In this document: positions 12,006 to 23,700 of the stretch, in pieces | Numbering within the stretch: position 1 is the stretch's first letter | Layout of the letters: each line of letters opens with the position of its first letter | DNA from: Marchantia polymorpha subsp. ruderalis | Lineage: Eukaryota > Streptophyta > Marchantiopsida > Marchantiales > Marchantiaceae | DNA: 64,000 nucleotides | Assembly (NCBI GenBank): GCA_037833965.1 | Contig: AP031351.1 | Location: 30,826,501-30,890,500 of the forward strand | Direction: 5' to 3' | Position numbers and translations under genes: made by a program | Notes under the pieces: generated by a model | Seen by the model: the letters and a program-made list of their open reading frames with translations, nothing else | Told to the model about the DNA's origin: nothing | The model's database searches: none

Positions 12006-14544
12006 AACCTCTGAGACAGTGGTTGACTCGCCTCGCCAATTCTTCCTTCGTGCGATCTGCTTCCCGCCGGCGATCGTCTTCAACTACAACCAACTGCAAA
12101 TCGGCCTCCGCACGCTGCGCTCTCAATTCCCCGCACTCGGATTGCAGTCTGCGGATTAATTCTTCATCCGCCTGCCGTGCGAGCTAACACTGCTCTAACA
12201 ACCGTGTCTGTCGCACGAGCTTCTCTGACAAAATTCGATTCTGAGCCTGCTTAGAATCCAGCTCCTCTGCGAGCTTCGCTTGCTGTTTGGCGAACTCCTT
12301 CTTCGCCGTCTCAAACTTCGCATCCCTTAGTTGTCTCTCTGTCTGCTGCAACTTCTGTTGGATATTAATGTGCCCAAGCAAGACTTCATTCTTCAATCGC
12401 AGATCTTTAATGTCCCCGTCCAGACGTGCCAACAACTTGCTGGTGCGGACTTTAGTGCGAGTCCGCATGCGCACTAATTCGACGTAAGACCCAAGCTGGC
12501 GGGGGTCTGCGTACTTCTCCACCTTGCGATCAAGGTACCTCAACAGAGGTACTACCTGCTCGCAGAGCGCCGTCGTCGGTGTGCCTGCCACTGACTGCTC
12601 TTCCACCTCAGTTGATTCCGATCCCGACGCTGATTCCGTCGATCCTCCTTCTTCCTCATCCTCCGAATCGAGGATTTCGGTCGCCACTGAATTCGTCGGT
12701 GACTGTATTGAGCGCAGCTGCAAAATGTCTGCATCCTCTGTCGCCACTGTCGCCCCTGCAGCCTCGCTGCTCCCTGCCAAAATGTCCAAGGCGGTGGGTG
12801 AATGCGGCCGTGCCAAATTCACATCGTCCGCCTGTCCCGCCGCGACTGTAACCTCCTCGCCGCCGGCGTCTACCGCCGAAGGCGATCGTGCAGAATGTAC
12901 CTGCGCGGAGTGTAATTGTGCATCGCGCGCACGAATTTCACTCTGCGGACAGTCAATCCGCTCCTCCGTTAGCTCCCGCTCCACCGATCGGTCCTGCTCC
13001 AGCATTAGGTCCTACGCCAGGGATGCGTCCGGCCTATGCGTAGGCGCAATTCCCGGCGCTTCTTCCGCCGAGGGCGCAGCGCCGAAGGAGTCTACTGCCG
13101 AAGGCGGTTGAGTCGAAGGCGGCCCGCTCGATGTCCCTTGGCCCGAAGACCCTTCCGCCAAAGGCGCACCTTCCGGCGGATTTCCCGCCGAAGACGCGGC
13201 TCCCGCCGGCTCTCTGTTTGTAACTCGGTGGCCCGAAGGCCCTGGCGCCGAAGGCGCATATCTCGGTGATCTCGCCGCCGAAGGGTCTTGCCCCGAAGGC
13301 CCTTGCACCGAAGGCGATTCTTCCGCCGGCTCCTTCCCCTTCCTGCGTTGTACCGGGGGTGAGTCCTGCCTATGCGTAGGCACTCGCCTATGCGTAGGCG
13401 AACTTTCTCTGCCTATGCGTAGGCACAAGTCTTCGTCCGCAAGGGGTCGCCTATCCACAGGGAGTCGCCTATGCGTAGGCGGCACACTCATCCGCGCCGC
13501 ACGTTGTAGCTCCTGACCCGAAGGTCGTCTCACCTCCGCCGAAGGCGTAGGATGGTCCACTGACCCCTCGGCCGTCCGCGCAGTCCCATCCTTCTCCGGG
13601 GATGGACTTCCCTTCTCTATGGCGATCGTCGCCGTTTCCGCGCTGCTGGCAAGTAACAAAAGCCTGCGCGCCTTCTGCTTCGGCCGGCTGCAGATCTCGT
13701 GCAGTGGCCGCTTCTGGGTGAGAGCATCTGATTCTTGATGTTGCTCTTTCTCCGGTTCCTCTCTCCATCTTCGCTTCCGCGGCACTCGTGCTGCGGGTGT
13801 GTCTCTCCTCCCATCCTGTTGACCTGGTGGAGTGGAAGTCGGTGAGTCCTCCGCGTCGGTGTCTACTTCGTTATCCCGCACATACCTCCCGGGATGATCG
13901 ACTGACAATGGCGGAAATCGAGCACGCTCGGCCGCGGTTAAACAATTCATCGACCGATAAAAGTTTATCAAGAAGGGGGAGAGGTGATTGAGCGTTCCTC
14001 CCCGCTCCTCAAACGCATGCTGTCGCATCACCCTATGCAGGATACGCGATCAGTGAACTGGAGCTCTAGCCAAGGTGAGCTCCACGAAGGACACCTGCCA
14101 CAACGTGATGTACGTAGTGCAGTGCGGCTGCAAGAGTTGCAGCAGCGCCATCGCTACGGTCCTGCGGAAACGATCTTTGTAGTCCCGGGTCCTCTACCCG
14201 TTCTTGGAGGACCTCTCCCGCTTGAACAATTCCACAAAGGAGGCTTCGTCCGCCTTCGATACCTTGACGCTCTCACTGTCGAACAGGAGGTACCCGTCCT
14301 CGCCTGCACACCTTCCCAATGCTTGTTCCCAATCGCGGACAGTCCATCGATCTACGTGCGGACGGAATCCGCACGTAGGTTGTCGTTCCTCGTCCAGCCA
14401 TTCACGCATCATGTCTGCGCACACGTAATTCCATCCCCACAGCAAGAATTCAAGTTTCCTCGCAATCAGCCGGTCCTCAAAAGCACGCAATCCATTTTGC
14501 GGGAGCTTGAGTGGCACCATCCGCAGCTTCACCGATGTCGACAT
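12006..14544 (-). pseudogene. LTR-encoded protein relic in A5, one frame
   Basis: Minus-strand relic of the LTR protein, starting at the ATG at 14,544 and truncated at 12,006 by a deletion. The frame is interrupted by stops near 14,194, 14,055, 13,012 and 12,184, but all coding segments stay in one register. It shows the N-terminal domain (LLWGWNYVCADM, LGRCAGEDGYLLF), a middle rich in PSA-EG, PSGQ and PTHRR units encoded by palindromic micro-repeats, SPTALDILAGS, LCEQVVPLLRYLDRK and part of the coiled coil. The coiled-coil region differs from the other copies, with a QKLQQTERQLRDA-type segment. Confidence 0.8.
13367..13425. repeat. Cluster of three CGCCTATGCGTAGGCG-type hairpin repeats
   Basis: Three 16-bp near-palindromes lie at 13,367-13,382 (TGCCTATGCGTAGGCA), 13,385-13,400 (CGCCTATGCGTAGGCG) and 13,410-13,425 (again T...A). 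The outermost pair alternates between T-A and C-G, so symmetry is kept when the sequence changes. On the minus strand the cluster is in frame with the LTR protein, where such units read as PTHRR or closely related peptides. The same unit is frequent in non-coding U3, for example around 1,290-1,420 and 15,450-15,545. Confidence 0.85.
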
Positions 14545-15925
14545 CGCGTTCTTGAAATTGGATTGCGCACCTCTCTCTCTGCTATGCCCAAGCCTCTTGC
14601 TCGCGGTTTTGTTTCCTCTGCAAACTCTAATCTCTCTCAATTCCAAATGTCGCGCACTCAATTCTCTCCCTACCACCGGGTAACTCTCTGCGCGGTGGTG
14701 TCTAGAACGTCTCTGAGCTAGAAGGTGGACGCGCGCAGCTCGCACAAGGAATTGAAATCGCAAATTCAAGAATGGGGTGTCCTCTGTCCGCTCGCAGGGT
14801 GTCATGGTCGGCTCTCGGTCGTGAAAGACGAATCACTTGATGGCTGCGCCGGCTCCGAGGTATAACGGCCTTCTCTCCCACGCGCGGCTTCACGCTCCGC
14901 CGACGCGCCTTCACTCACACGCTCGAATTGGCAATTTGAACTCCGCCAGCGTACTACGCCGCGGCCATGGTCGGGCAGCGCCGAAGGCGGATTTCTCGCC
15001 GACGCGCTACATTCATCCGTACTTCAACTTGGCTAGTCCCGCTCCGCCGGAGGCGTTCGTCCGCGCATAGGACAAAAACTGAACTTCCTTCTGCGTAGGC
15101 GGAATCCCCGGTGGAGTTTTCGCCGGCGTCGAACTCCATCCGCCTGTGCGTAGGCGCAGCGCCGAAGGCGGCTGTGCCGAAGGCGTTGACCGCGGTCAAC
15201 GGACTCCGCCCAGTCTGTCCATCTCTCTCGCCTCTCCGTCGGCGCTCTTGTCTCCGAAATCCCGACCGGCCGAAGGCGCACTCGTCCGTTCCGTCCGTAC
15301 AGTCCGTACGGATTTCGCTACTCCGTTGGGTGCTCACCTAACCGTGATGCACTGGCGCCGAAGGCGCCGTACAAGTTCCAACCCCGAAGGCGGCTTTCTA
15401 GGGCCGAAGGCGGACTTCCCACCTATGCATAGGTGCAAGTCCTCCCCGCCTATGCGTAGGCGGCATTCTCGGCGGACTCCCCGCCGACGTCAAACCCATT
15501 TCGCCTATGCGTAGGCGAACTTCCCTCGCCTATGCGTAGGCGAAGGTCTTCGTATCTTTTGACCGTCACAACTCCCTGAGTCCTGGTCCGTTCCGGGCGT
15601 TCTTGGGCTCGTTAGAACCAGCGCGTCAAGCTCTTTCCAACGAGACCCTAACCAAGTCAAGGCGTTCGGGAATTGCATAGAGTCTGAGGGATTCTTCTAG
15701 CGCCGAAGGCGGATTATGCGCCGAAGGGGAACTCCTTCAGAGCCCATCGTTCAGGGCGGCGCCGGTTCCGGACATTGCGCCCAACTCCTGGATTCTACGA
15801 GATTCTCCGAGATCATCCAGTTTTACTCTATTTAAATGTACCGATCGCTATTTACACTGCTGCCGCGGTACAGTTTTCCAAAAATGTTTTAAATTCCGCA
15901 AAAATACCAAAAGTGGGTTACCACA

Positions 15926-17148
15926 GCCTTCATTGCTTGAACTTGTCAGCATCAGAGCACCAAGTGAGGCAGAGTGAGGAAGCCTGCGCAGGGGAGAAAG
16001 ACGATGGAGTTGATGAATAATAGAAAATTGGATTAGAGTCACTTGGTGTGTAGCAGCTTTGTTGCAAATTTTAGTGTGATCTAACTTGTAGTTTGGAAAA
16101 TTGGCCGAAAGTTGATTCTCGACATACGGATCCGGAGCATGTAGTCGTTGGTCTTTTGGAGGAGCTGATGGGGTAGTCAGACAATGAGGAAGTTCGTTAA
16201 CCGTTTGCCTGGTTAATACTGCTTTATGGTGGATCAATGGTCATTTTGGATGTGATGATGAATGTTGCCCATCAACCTCATTTCAAGAATGGAAGCTGTT
16301 TTTAGTTTCTATGTGAGTCGGCCTCCGCATGATGAAAATGCTGAAATTTGATCTGATCTACCAACTCACTTCATACTTGTAATTCCTCCCAACGACTATG
16401 ATTTACTCATTCCATTTTTGATAATGTTGACTAATTCATTTTTTAATTTGACGAGTTGTCTCTTAATAAATGGCTCTATTGCCTTTCATTAAGACATGAT
16501 TGGACTCTTAGTCTCGTTCTGAGAATCCACATCAGGCCCGTCAATTCTCTCCATATTCCAGGTGATTGCTGGAGTTTTCTCTCCATGATAATATGTATTC
16601 AGCTTAATCATCCTTGTAATTGAGCCACTTCTTATTATGGCCAGAGTTAAACTTTCACTTGCAGGCCAAAATTATCTCGTCATGAACTACTCATAAAGAG
16701 CCATAGACCGGGTATCCATATATATATATATATTTATTTCTTTGACCAGATGTCATCAGTCTCTCGGAAATGCCTTGTAGTTATTTTTTGAAGATTGACT
16801 CGCATATACTTAAAGTCGAATCTTTGTTGGAAACCGGCATGATCTTTGAAGCTTTACTATAATATTTTTCCTTCAAGATGAGGAGATCATAGCTAAAATC
16901 TATCTGACTCGAAGTTATTATTTGGAGATCTTGAAAGATTATTGCGTTATTATCGCATGAGTAGCACAAGTAAAGTAAACTATCATTTTAGTTACCTCTA
17001 TATAGTTTTACTCTATCATATTTTGGCTACGGTTTACTTCTAGCTAATTCCAACTTAAAGAGTGATCTTTATTATGTTATTTCAATGGTTTTATTGCAAA
17101 GTAAAGAGTTTGTTATTTTCCCTATATGTGTCAAAGGGGATAATATTC
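15926..17148. other. AT-rich intergenic DNA, no gene seen
   Basis: After the GCCTT target duplication the composition becomes AT-rich and single-copy in this window. A short (TA)n run lies near 16,717-16,732. I find no convincing reading frame, RNA gene or repeat. Confidence 0.5.
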
Positions 17149-17510
17149 TGATAAATCCAAGTTAAGACGGTGTGTGGGTAACGCACCCTTCCAACTTGTT
17201 TCATACAGCAGAACCTGTCTAAGTTAATTCTGCCGGGACCAACGGTTATGTATTAATTTAGACAGTTTATTAATAAAGAGAGGTTCTCTGTTGGGATCAT
17301 TTGTGGTGGGAAAGTTATTAGCACATTGACTAGAGTCACTAGTTCTGTATGAAAAGCTAAAGTCTCGATGTAACAACGAGACATGTTTTGAGATTGAATT
17401 ATCGAACTCAATAGCGTTATGGCACTGTTGTCAAACCCATAAGCTGCGCTCCAGAGGAACAAAACTCAAGATGGCTGTCACTTATGCTTGAAAGTTGCTT
17501 CATTTGTAAC
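17149..17510 (+). repeat. Pogo/Tigger-like fragment, copy C1
   Basis: This stretch is closely similar to 29,229-29,600. It includes the terminal inverted repeat start CAGCAGAACCTGTCTAAG at 17,206, preceded by TA. The right end is missing because similarity stops near 17,510. The match also extends about 57 bp to the left of the terminal repeat (GATAAATCCAAGTTAAGACG...), so the two copies share flanking DNA and may come from a duplication or a common host repeat. Confidence 0.65.
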
Positions 17511-18172
17511 AGTTGTATTAATTATTAAAGTCAAAATTAACAAAGACTTGACACCAATCTAATTATGATTTACACAGAGGATTGAGTTGAAATTTAATGT
17601 AAGAATTTGAATCAATTAGATCTTTATTATCAATCAATGACAAATATATTTGTATCTTTAAATGTATTGAAGTAGATTAAGTCTAAATTTCAATTTGATG
17701 AAACATAGTACTTAATCATCGTGTTTGACTTGTCTCAATGAAAAAACATGTGATTTGGAATATGATATTCAATTCATTGATAAATCTTAATTTCTTCATA
17801 TATTTGTATTGCATATTGTACTGTATAAAAAAATATAGAACTCTACGATCAAATAATTGTCTTGATATTTTGAAAGAATTTGAAATTTCATGCAACATGA
17901 ATTTAATAAATAATGATCAAAGTATGATGTTTGCTTCCACACATGTCCAATGATTAGGAATGTTTTTTATGACACTTATATAAAATGATGACTTTCTTAT
18001 TGAGTGATTGAACTGATCTTTCCACTACAACATTTTTATTCGAATACATTATTTTTCATTAAATTATAGCTTACATTTGTTTCACAATGACAATGAGATA
18101 TAAAATAAACAGTTACAACAACAAAAAACGCAACGATTACACATGTTAATTTTGGAAGTAAGAATATATAAG
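17511..18172. other. AT-rich DNA, nothing recognised
   Basis: Very AT-rich sequence with only short frames on either strand. I see no gene, RNA or repeat that can be named. Confidence 0.5.
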
Positions 18173-19921
18173 TGTGAGCTGAAACTCCCCACCCTTCAGC
18201 GTTTGTAATCTAGGTGGGGGTTCGAGCTCCCAATATCTGACTTCTCAGTTCTCAAATCATGTACTTCAAACCTAGCCTTCTAAGTGTATTCAAGTGCTTT
18301 CTAAATATATTTCTAATGAATGCCACCTCGCGAACACGCTGCCTCGTACGAAGTTAGGTGACAGTCCTTCCGACAGCGATCTTCACACACAGGAAACGCT
18401 TCGCTGAGACCCCTCCCTTCACGAATTAACTCATTGTCGGCCCTCTCAATACTCTCGGCCCTCTCAGCGAGCACTGAGCCCTCGCCTACACTCTCTCGCT
18501 CAACCTCACGGCAATCTCTCAGCTCGCACACGGTACTCCCTCTCAAGATCTCTCTCCACCACCCCCGAATGATCTCTCAGCGATCTTGCACACACGGCTC
18601 TCCAGCGATCCTCTCGGCCCTCTCACACACTCTCACAATAAGTACACACACTGCCCATCTTCCCTCGACAACCTCAGACCCCACCAGATTTCTTTCTCAG
18701 ATTTAACTTTCACATTTCAGTTTCAAATTCAGATCCCGACTGTCAGATTTCAGTCTCAGATTTCACTTCAATTTCAGCTCCCACTCACAAATTCGACACT
18801 TCGATCTCAGACCACTATTGAATTTCACTCTCAAATTCGACTCTCCACCCTTGAGAATTCGCTCCCTCCTCTTCGAATTCTCAACAATCCCCTCCTAATT
18901 CTCACCACTTCCCTGCGAAAAATCACTCACATCCACACTCCATCCCTGCGACCGATCCCACCTGCGTCCACACACACTGGCACCCCTCAAGATCTCAATT
19001 CCAAGGCCGAATTTTCCTTCTCTAAAGTCCGGGGGCCGAGGTACCAACAGGCCGCTTGAATGCCGTTCCCGCAATGATGGGTGACGGCCTACTTCCCACG
19101 CGCGACTTCACGCCCCGCCGTCTTGCTTCCCACGCTTGACTTCACGCCGCCGCCGCCGCAACACTTGTACATTCTACATTCATGACCATGCCGACTTCTG
19201 CCGAAGGAAATCTTCTTCCGCGTACCGCCGAAGGCATTCTATCGCCGAAGGCCCTCTACCGCCAAAGGCCCTTGTGCCGAAGGCACTCTTCCGCACCTTT
19301 GCCTATCTATAACAGTCACTCTTGACACTCATAACTCAGTGATCGCTTATCCGTTTCAAGAGTTCTTGGGCTCGTTGGAACGAGCGTGTTGAGCTCTATG
19401 CATCAAGACCCTAATCAAGTCAAGACGTTACAATTTGAAAAAGTAATGAGGGATTTACTCTATCGCCGAAGGCACTCTACCGCCGAAGGTCCTTGCCACG
19501 AAGAACTTGCCCTGAAGGCCTTTGCGCCGAAGGCTTTCTACCGCTGAAGGCACTCTTCCGCACCTTTGCCTATCTACAACAATCACTTTCGACACTCATA
19601 ACTCATTGATCCCTTACCCGTTTCAAGAGTTCTTGCGCTCGTTGGAACGAGAGTATCGAGCTCTATCCATCAAGATCCTAATCAAGTCAAGGCATTACGA
19701 ATTGAAAAATTTATGAGGGATTTACTCTATCAGATGTTTTAAACTTCTCATTTCGAGAAAGAAAAGAAAAACTAGGCTACCACACCTACTAGCCATTACA
19801 CCAACTCCTAATCTTGCCAAAACTTTCAAAAAACTCCAAGCATAATTTTGCAAGAGCTTAAATCCAAAATTTTAATTCTCATAAGATTAAAAAGACATGT
19901 GAGCGCATTTTTGCGCTCACA
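18173..19921. mobile_element. LTR-B solo LTR, copy B2
   Basis: The unit starts TGTGAGCTGAAAC and ends TTGCGCTCACA, giving a 7-bp terminal inverted repeat TGTGAGC/GCTCACA. Flanks are ATAAG (18,168-18,172) and ATAAC (19,922-19,926), a four-of-five match that may be a decayed target duplication. The last 24 bp (19,898-19,921) form an inverted repeat with 10-bp arms TGTGAGCGCA/TGCGCTCACA. It carries two copies of the shared U3 module (about 19,325 and 19,585) and GCCGAAGGC micro-repeats (about 19,200-19,560), including GTGCCGAAGGCAC at 19,274. No protein is encoded. Confidence 0.7.
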
Positions 19922-20493
19922 ATAACATTTCTTATAACCTAATATAGATGACAAAATATCATACAAGCTTTCGAACACGTGAGTTATATTGTTCAACTGC
20001 ATTGTAAGTTAATTGAGAGAATTTTTGTTTTATTCATATTTCATTGTATAAATCAACACTTCTCAAAGTCTTCCACATGCAAATGTAAATAACTACTCAA
20101 ATGAAAATTGACGTGATGATAGATAGATAGTGTCTTCTTCCACTGATTTATAGTGAAATTTATAGAAATGGCTGGTTCATTGTCCAGCACTTTCGTTTTC
20201 GTGTTTGTGTTGTTGTTATTGAAGCATTCTTCGCATATATACCGGGACCATAGAGCCTTCAAATTCGTAGATATTTTCGATTCTACAAAACAAGCTCCTG
20301 TATATATATACATACATACACCAATAAGAATATAATGTATAAAATAATGCCAAGAAAATATTATTATTTATAGAATGATCATAAAGAAGTGTACTCCTTT
20401 ATACTGGTCTAATGCAAATAGAGCTACTTCTTGCGTTCAACTCATGTTCTAAATTTGACGATAGGCAATGACATTACATACTCTATGATCTAG
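19922..20493. other. AT-rich DNA downstream of the receptor-kinase relic
   Basis: AT-rich sequence lying 3' of the receptor-kinase C-terminal exon. It could include its 3' UTR and downstream region. I see no other gene. Confidence 0.4.
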
Positions 20494-20541
20494 ATCATGA
20501 AGTAGGCTTTTTGCATTTATGCAAAAAGCCTACTTCATGAT
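20494..20541. repeat. 48-bp perfect inverted repeat (23-bp arms, TT centre)
   Basis: The arms begin ATCATGAAGTAGGCTTTTTG and are perfectly complementary over 23 bp, separated only by TT. It lies 15 bp beyond the stop codon of the receptor-kinase tail at 20,557 (in transcript direction), so it would form a strong hairpin at the start of that 3' UTR. The arms are too short and the loop too small for an ordinary plant microRNA precursor. Confidence 0.9.
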
Positions 20542-20556
20542 TGTGATTAATACTTA

Positions 20557-20729
20557 TTACCTAGGATGCATTTCTGTGAGCTCCATGACATGTGATCTGA
20601 ACTGGTTACTAGATATCAAGGTACGCTCCTCACTTTCATCACCGATGCGAGGTTTCCTATCTTCCATTATATCCCCCAAGCTTGTACTGTTGCCCCTGAG
20701 CTCTTTGACGATTTCCATAGCTACATCCG
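20557..20729 (-). pseudogene. C-terminal exon of a receptor-like kinase, cut by LTR-A
   Basis: Read on the minus strand this gives D-VAMEIVKELRGNST followed by about 40 residues and a TAA at 20,557-20,559. The VAMEIVKEL segment matches the end of kinase subdomain XI in plant LRR receptor kinases, where RPxMxxVVxxL precedes a variable tail. The exon is cut at 20,729, exactly where LTR-A copy A6 begins. The malectin/LRR part of a receptor kinase lies on the same strand on the other side of A6 (25,229-28,676). The simplest reading is one gene whose middle was replaced. Confidence 0.65.
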
Positions 20730-23700
20730 TGTAATAACCCACTCAAGGCTAAAATTGCAATATAGTGATAGAAAGGTCGAACCCACAGGGACAGAGGAAC
20801 ACACAGGGTACACAGTGTCACATTTAACAGACTATTGAGGAGTTTGAATTCTCAGGCGACTATCACTCCCAGAAATACTGCAAGTGTTCACTCGGAGCTC
20901 ACTCGGAGGTCGCACAGTGCAGCGTAGTTCACTCAACACACACACACACACACACCTAAAATTACAGAAACACAACCCAGAGATCAGTTAGGACCTCTAC
21001 TTAAGATTTCAGGTTGGGGGGGGAAAGTCTCTCGCAAATACACTCAGCGAATCTGCGGGTAGTGACTCCCAACTGTGGCTTTTACAACCCTTCCACCAGC
21101 CTTTTGCTAGCGTGGGAAACCCGGATTGGACTTCCTACTTCGGATCAAAGTCACTCACACGCGGTGAACAACACTCTCAACTCACAAAACGCGCAGAGAA
21201 CACAGGTCCGCACGGAGGGACTCAACTGAGAAATGATCCAGTAGCACACCATAACTGTGTATTGAAGAGTTTGAATTCTTAGGCACTTGTCATTCCCAGA
21301 AATACTACAGGGGTTGCCCCGCAGGCACCTGCTGCAGCGTAACCTGAATTTACAACCAAGGCTTACACGAAGTAGCACAATTTCACTTTGGCATTCAGGG
21401 GAAAAATCCCGAAAGAGTCCAATCAGAAACAATCACTCGAAGGTGTAAGGGGGAAACTGTTCAAGTATCTAACTCGTCACTAGCTCTAAGCATCGGCAAT
21501 CACCCGTAGGTGTAGATCCGAACTACTCAAGTCTCTAACCAATGTACTAGCTCTGAACATTCGGCCGAAGACCTTCAGCTACACAATGCGGACCGCCAAG
21601 GTGTAGCTCCTCTTGCGTGGTGACAGAACTAAGGACACAAACACGCAGAGAAAATGGGTTCCTGATTTGCACTTCTGAAACTGGGAAAAATCCCAAGACG
21701 CCTTGAACTACTTTATACCTTCTAAGTCCTAACTAACACTACACTGCACTACGCTACACGCCTGCACGGAACCACGCTACACTACACTCCGCAGAACCTG
21801 TGCTTCGTCTCCTTCGCGACGGACTGCCGCGCACTAACTCCCTACCCTGCCAGTCTTCAGCTCGACTGCGCAGTCCCAATCGCCGCAAGACCGCGGAAAC
21901 CTCCGACTCGAGGGTGGCCATGGTGTCCCGCGATCTCGACAGAAAAGAGTCTAGCTTCTTCACCACTCGCCGCCGACTCCGACTGTCACCTGCCAACAAC
22001 CCCGCTGCACGAAGCTCTAACTCGCGCAGTGTGAGTTTCTCCTGCGCCGCCACTTCCCAGTGGGCGTAACCTCTAAGACAGTGGGTGACTCGGCTCGCCA
22101 TCTCTTCCTTCGTGCGATCTGCCTCCCGCCGGCGATCGTCTTCAACAACAATCAACTGCAATTCGGCCTCCGCACGTTGCACTCTCAATTCCCCGCACTC
22201 GGATTGCAGTCTGCGGATTAATTCCTCGTCCGCATGCCGTGCAAGCTGACACTGCTCTAACAACCGTGTCTGTCGCACGAGCTCCTCTGACAAAATTCGA
22301 TTCTTAGCCTGCTCAGAATCCAGCTCCTCTGCGAGCTTTGCCTTCTCCTTGGCGAACTTTTCCAGCTTCTCGTCCTTCGTCTTGTCGAAGGCTTTGTACA
22401 ACTTCCTATTGAGGTTGTACTGACCCCACAAGCACGCATGTTTCTCCTGTAGATCTTTAAGTTCCTGGTACACTCGGCTCAACAACTTGCTGGTGTGGAC
22501 TTTAGTGCGGGTTCGCCTCCTCACTAGCTCAACGTAGGCTGGCGAGGGTCCACGTACTTCTCTACCTTGCAATCCAGATACCTCAACAAAGGTACTACTT
22601 GCTCACAGAGCGCCGCCGTCGGCGCGCCTACCATTTCTTGCTCCTCCTCCTCGGTGGATTCCGATCCCGAAATTGATTCAGTTGATGCTCCTTCTTCGTC
22701 ATTCTCCGAATTGAGGATTTCGGTCGCCATTGAATTCGTCGGCGATTGGCCTGTGCGAGGCTGCGAGATGTCTGCGTGCTCTGCCGCCGCTGGCACTCCT
22801 GCAGCCTCGCTGCTCCCTGCTAAAATGTCCAAGGCGGTGGGTGAATGGGGTCGTGCCGAATTCACAATCTTCCCCCTGTCCCGTTACCTCCTCGCCGTCG
22901 GCGTCTACCGTCGAAGGTGGTCGTGCGGAATGTGCCTGCGCGGAGTGTAATTGTGTATCGCGCGCACGAATTTCACCCTACGGACAGTCAATCTGCTCCT
23001 TTGTTAGGTCCTGTTCCACCGATCGGTCCCGCTCCACAATTAGGTCCTGCGCCAAGGATGCGTCCGGCCTAAGCGCAGGCGCAATTCCCGGCGGCGCTTC
23101 CGCTGAGGGCGCAGCGCCGAAGGCGTCTACCGCCGAAGGTGGTTGAGCCGAAGGCGGCCCGCCCGATGTCCCTTGTCCCGAAGGCCCTTCCGCCGAAGGC
23201 GCACCTTCCGGCGAATTTCCCGCCGAAGGCGCGGCTCCTGCCGGCTCTCTATTCGTAACTCGGTGATCTGAAGGCCCTGGCGCCGAAGGCACATATCCCG
23301 GCAATCTCACCGCTGAAGGGCCTTGCCCCGAAGGCGGATCTTCCGCCGGCTCCTTCCCTTTCCTGCGTTGCACCGGGGGTGAGTCCTGCCTATGCGTAGG
23401 CGAACTTCCTCCGCAAGGGGTCGCCTATGCGTAGGCGGCACACTCATCCGTGCCGCACGTTGCTCTTGCTTGTCTCACCTCCGCCGAGGGCGTCGGGTAG
23501 TCCGCTGACCCCTCGGCCGTCCGCGCAGTCCCATCCTTCTCCGGCGATGGACTTCCCCTTTGTGACGATCGCCGCCGTTTCCGCGCAGTTGGTAGGTAAC
23601 AAATTCTGTGCGCCTTCTGCTTCAGCCAGCTGCAGATCTCGTGTAGTGGTTGCTTCCGGGTGAGAGCAGTTGATTCTTGCTGTTGCTCCTTCTCCGGTTC

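Larger units (their letters stand above)
11383..15925 (-). mobile_element. LTR-A copy A5, solo LTR, target duplication GCCTT
   Basis: A 4,543-bp solo LTR in reverse orientation. It begins TGTAATAACCCAC (reverse complement of the 3' end) and ends GGGTTACCACA. GCCTT lies directly outside both ends (11,378-11,382 and 15,926-15,930). Inside are U5 with a (CA)n tract at about 11,586-11,618, the LTR reading-frame relic, its leader, palindromic repeats and one U3 module near 15,555-15,690. A deletion near 12,005 joins R-U5 directly to the C-terminal coding part, so the TATA region and protein C-terminus are lost. Confidence 0.9.

Noticed and set aside
13030-13560. Regularly spaced palindromic repeats resembling a CRISPR array
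   Set aside because: Spacing and repeat length are irregular, the repeats occur in many places including coding sequence, and the context is a plant retrotransposon.
20494-20541. MicroRNA precursor at the 48-bp palindrome
   Set aside because: The arms are perfectly paired with a 2-nt centre and the stem is only 23 bp, unlike plant microRNA precursors.
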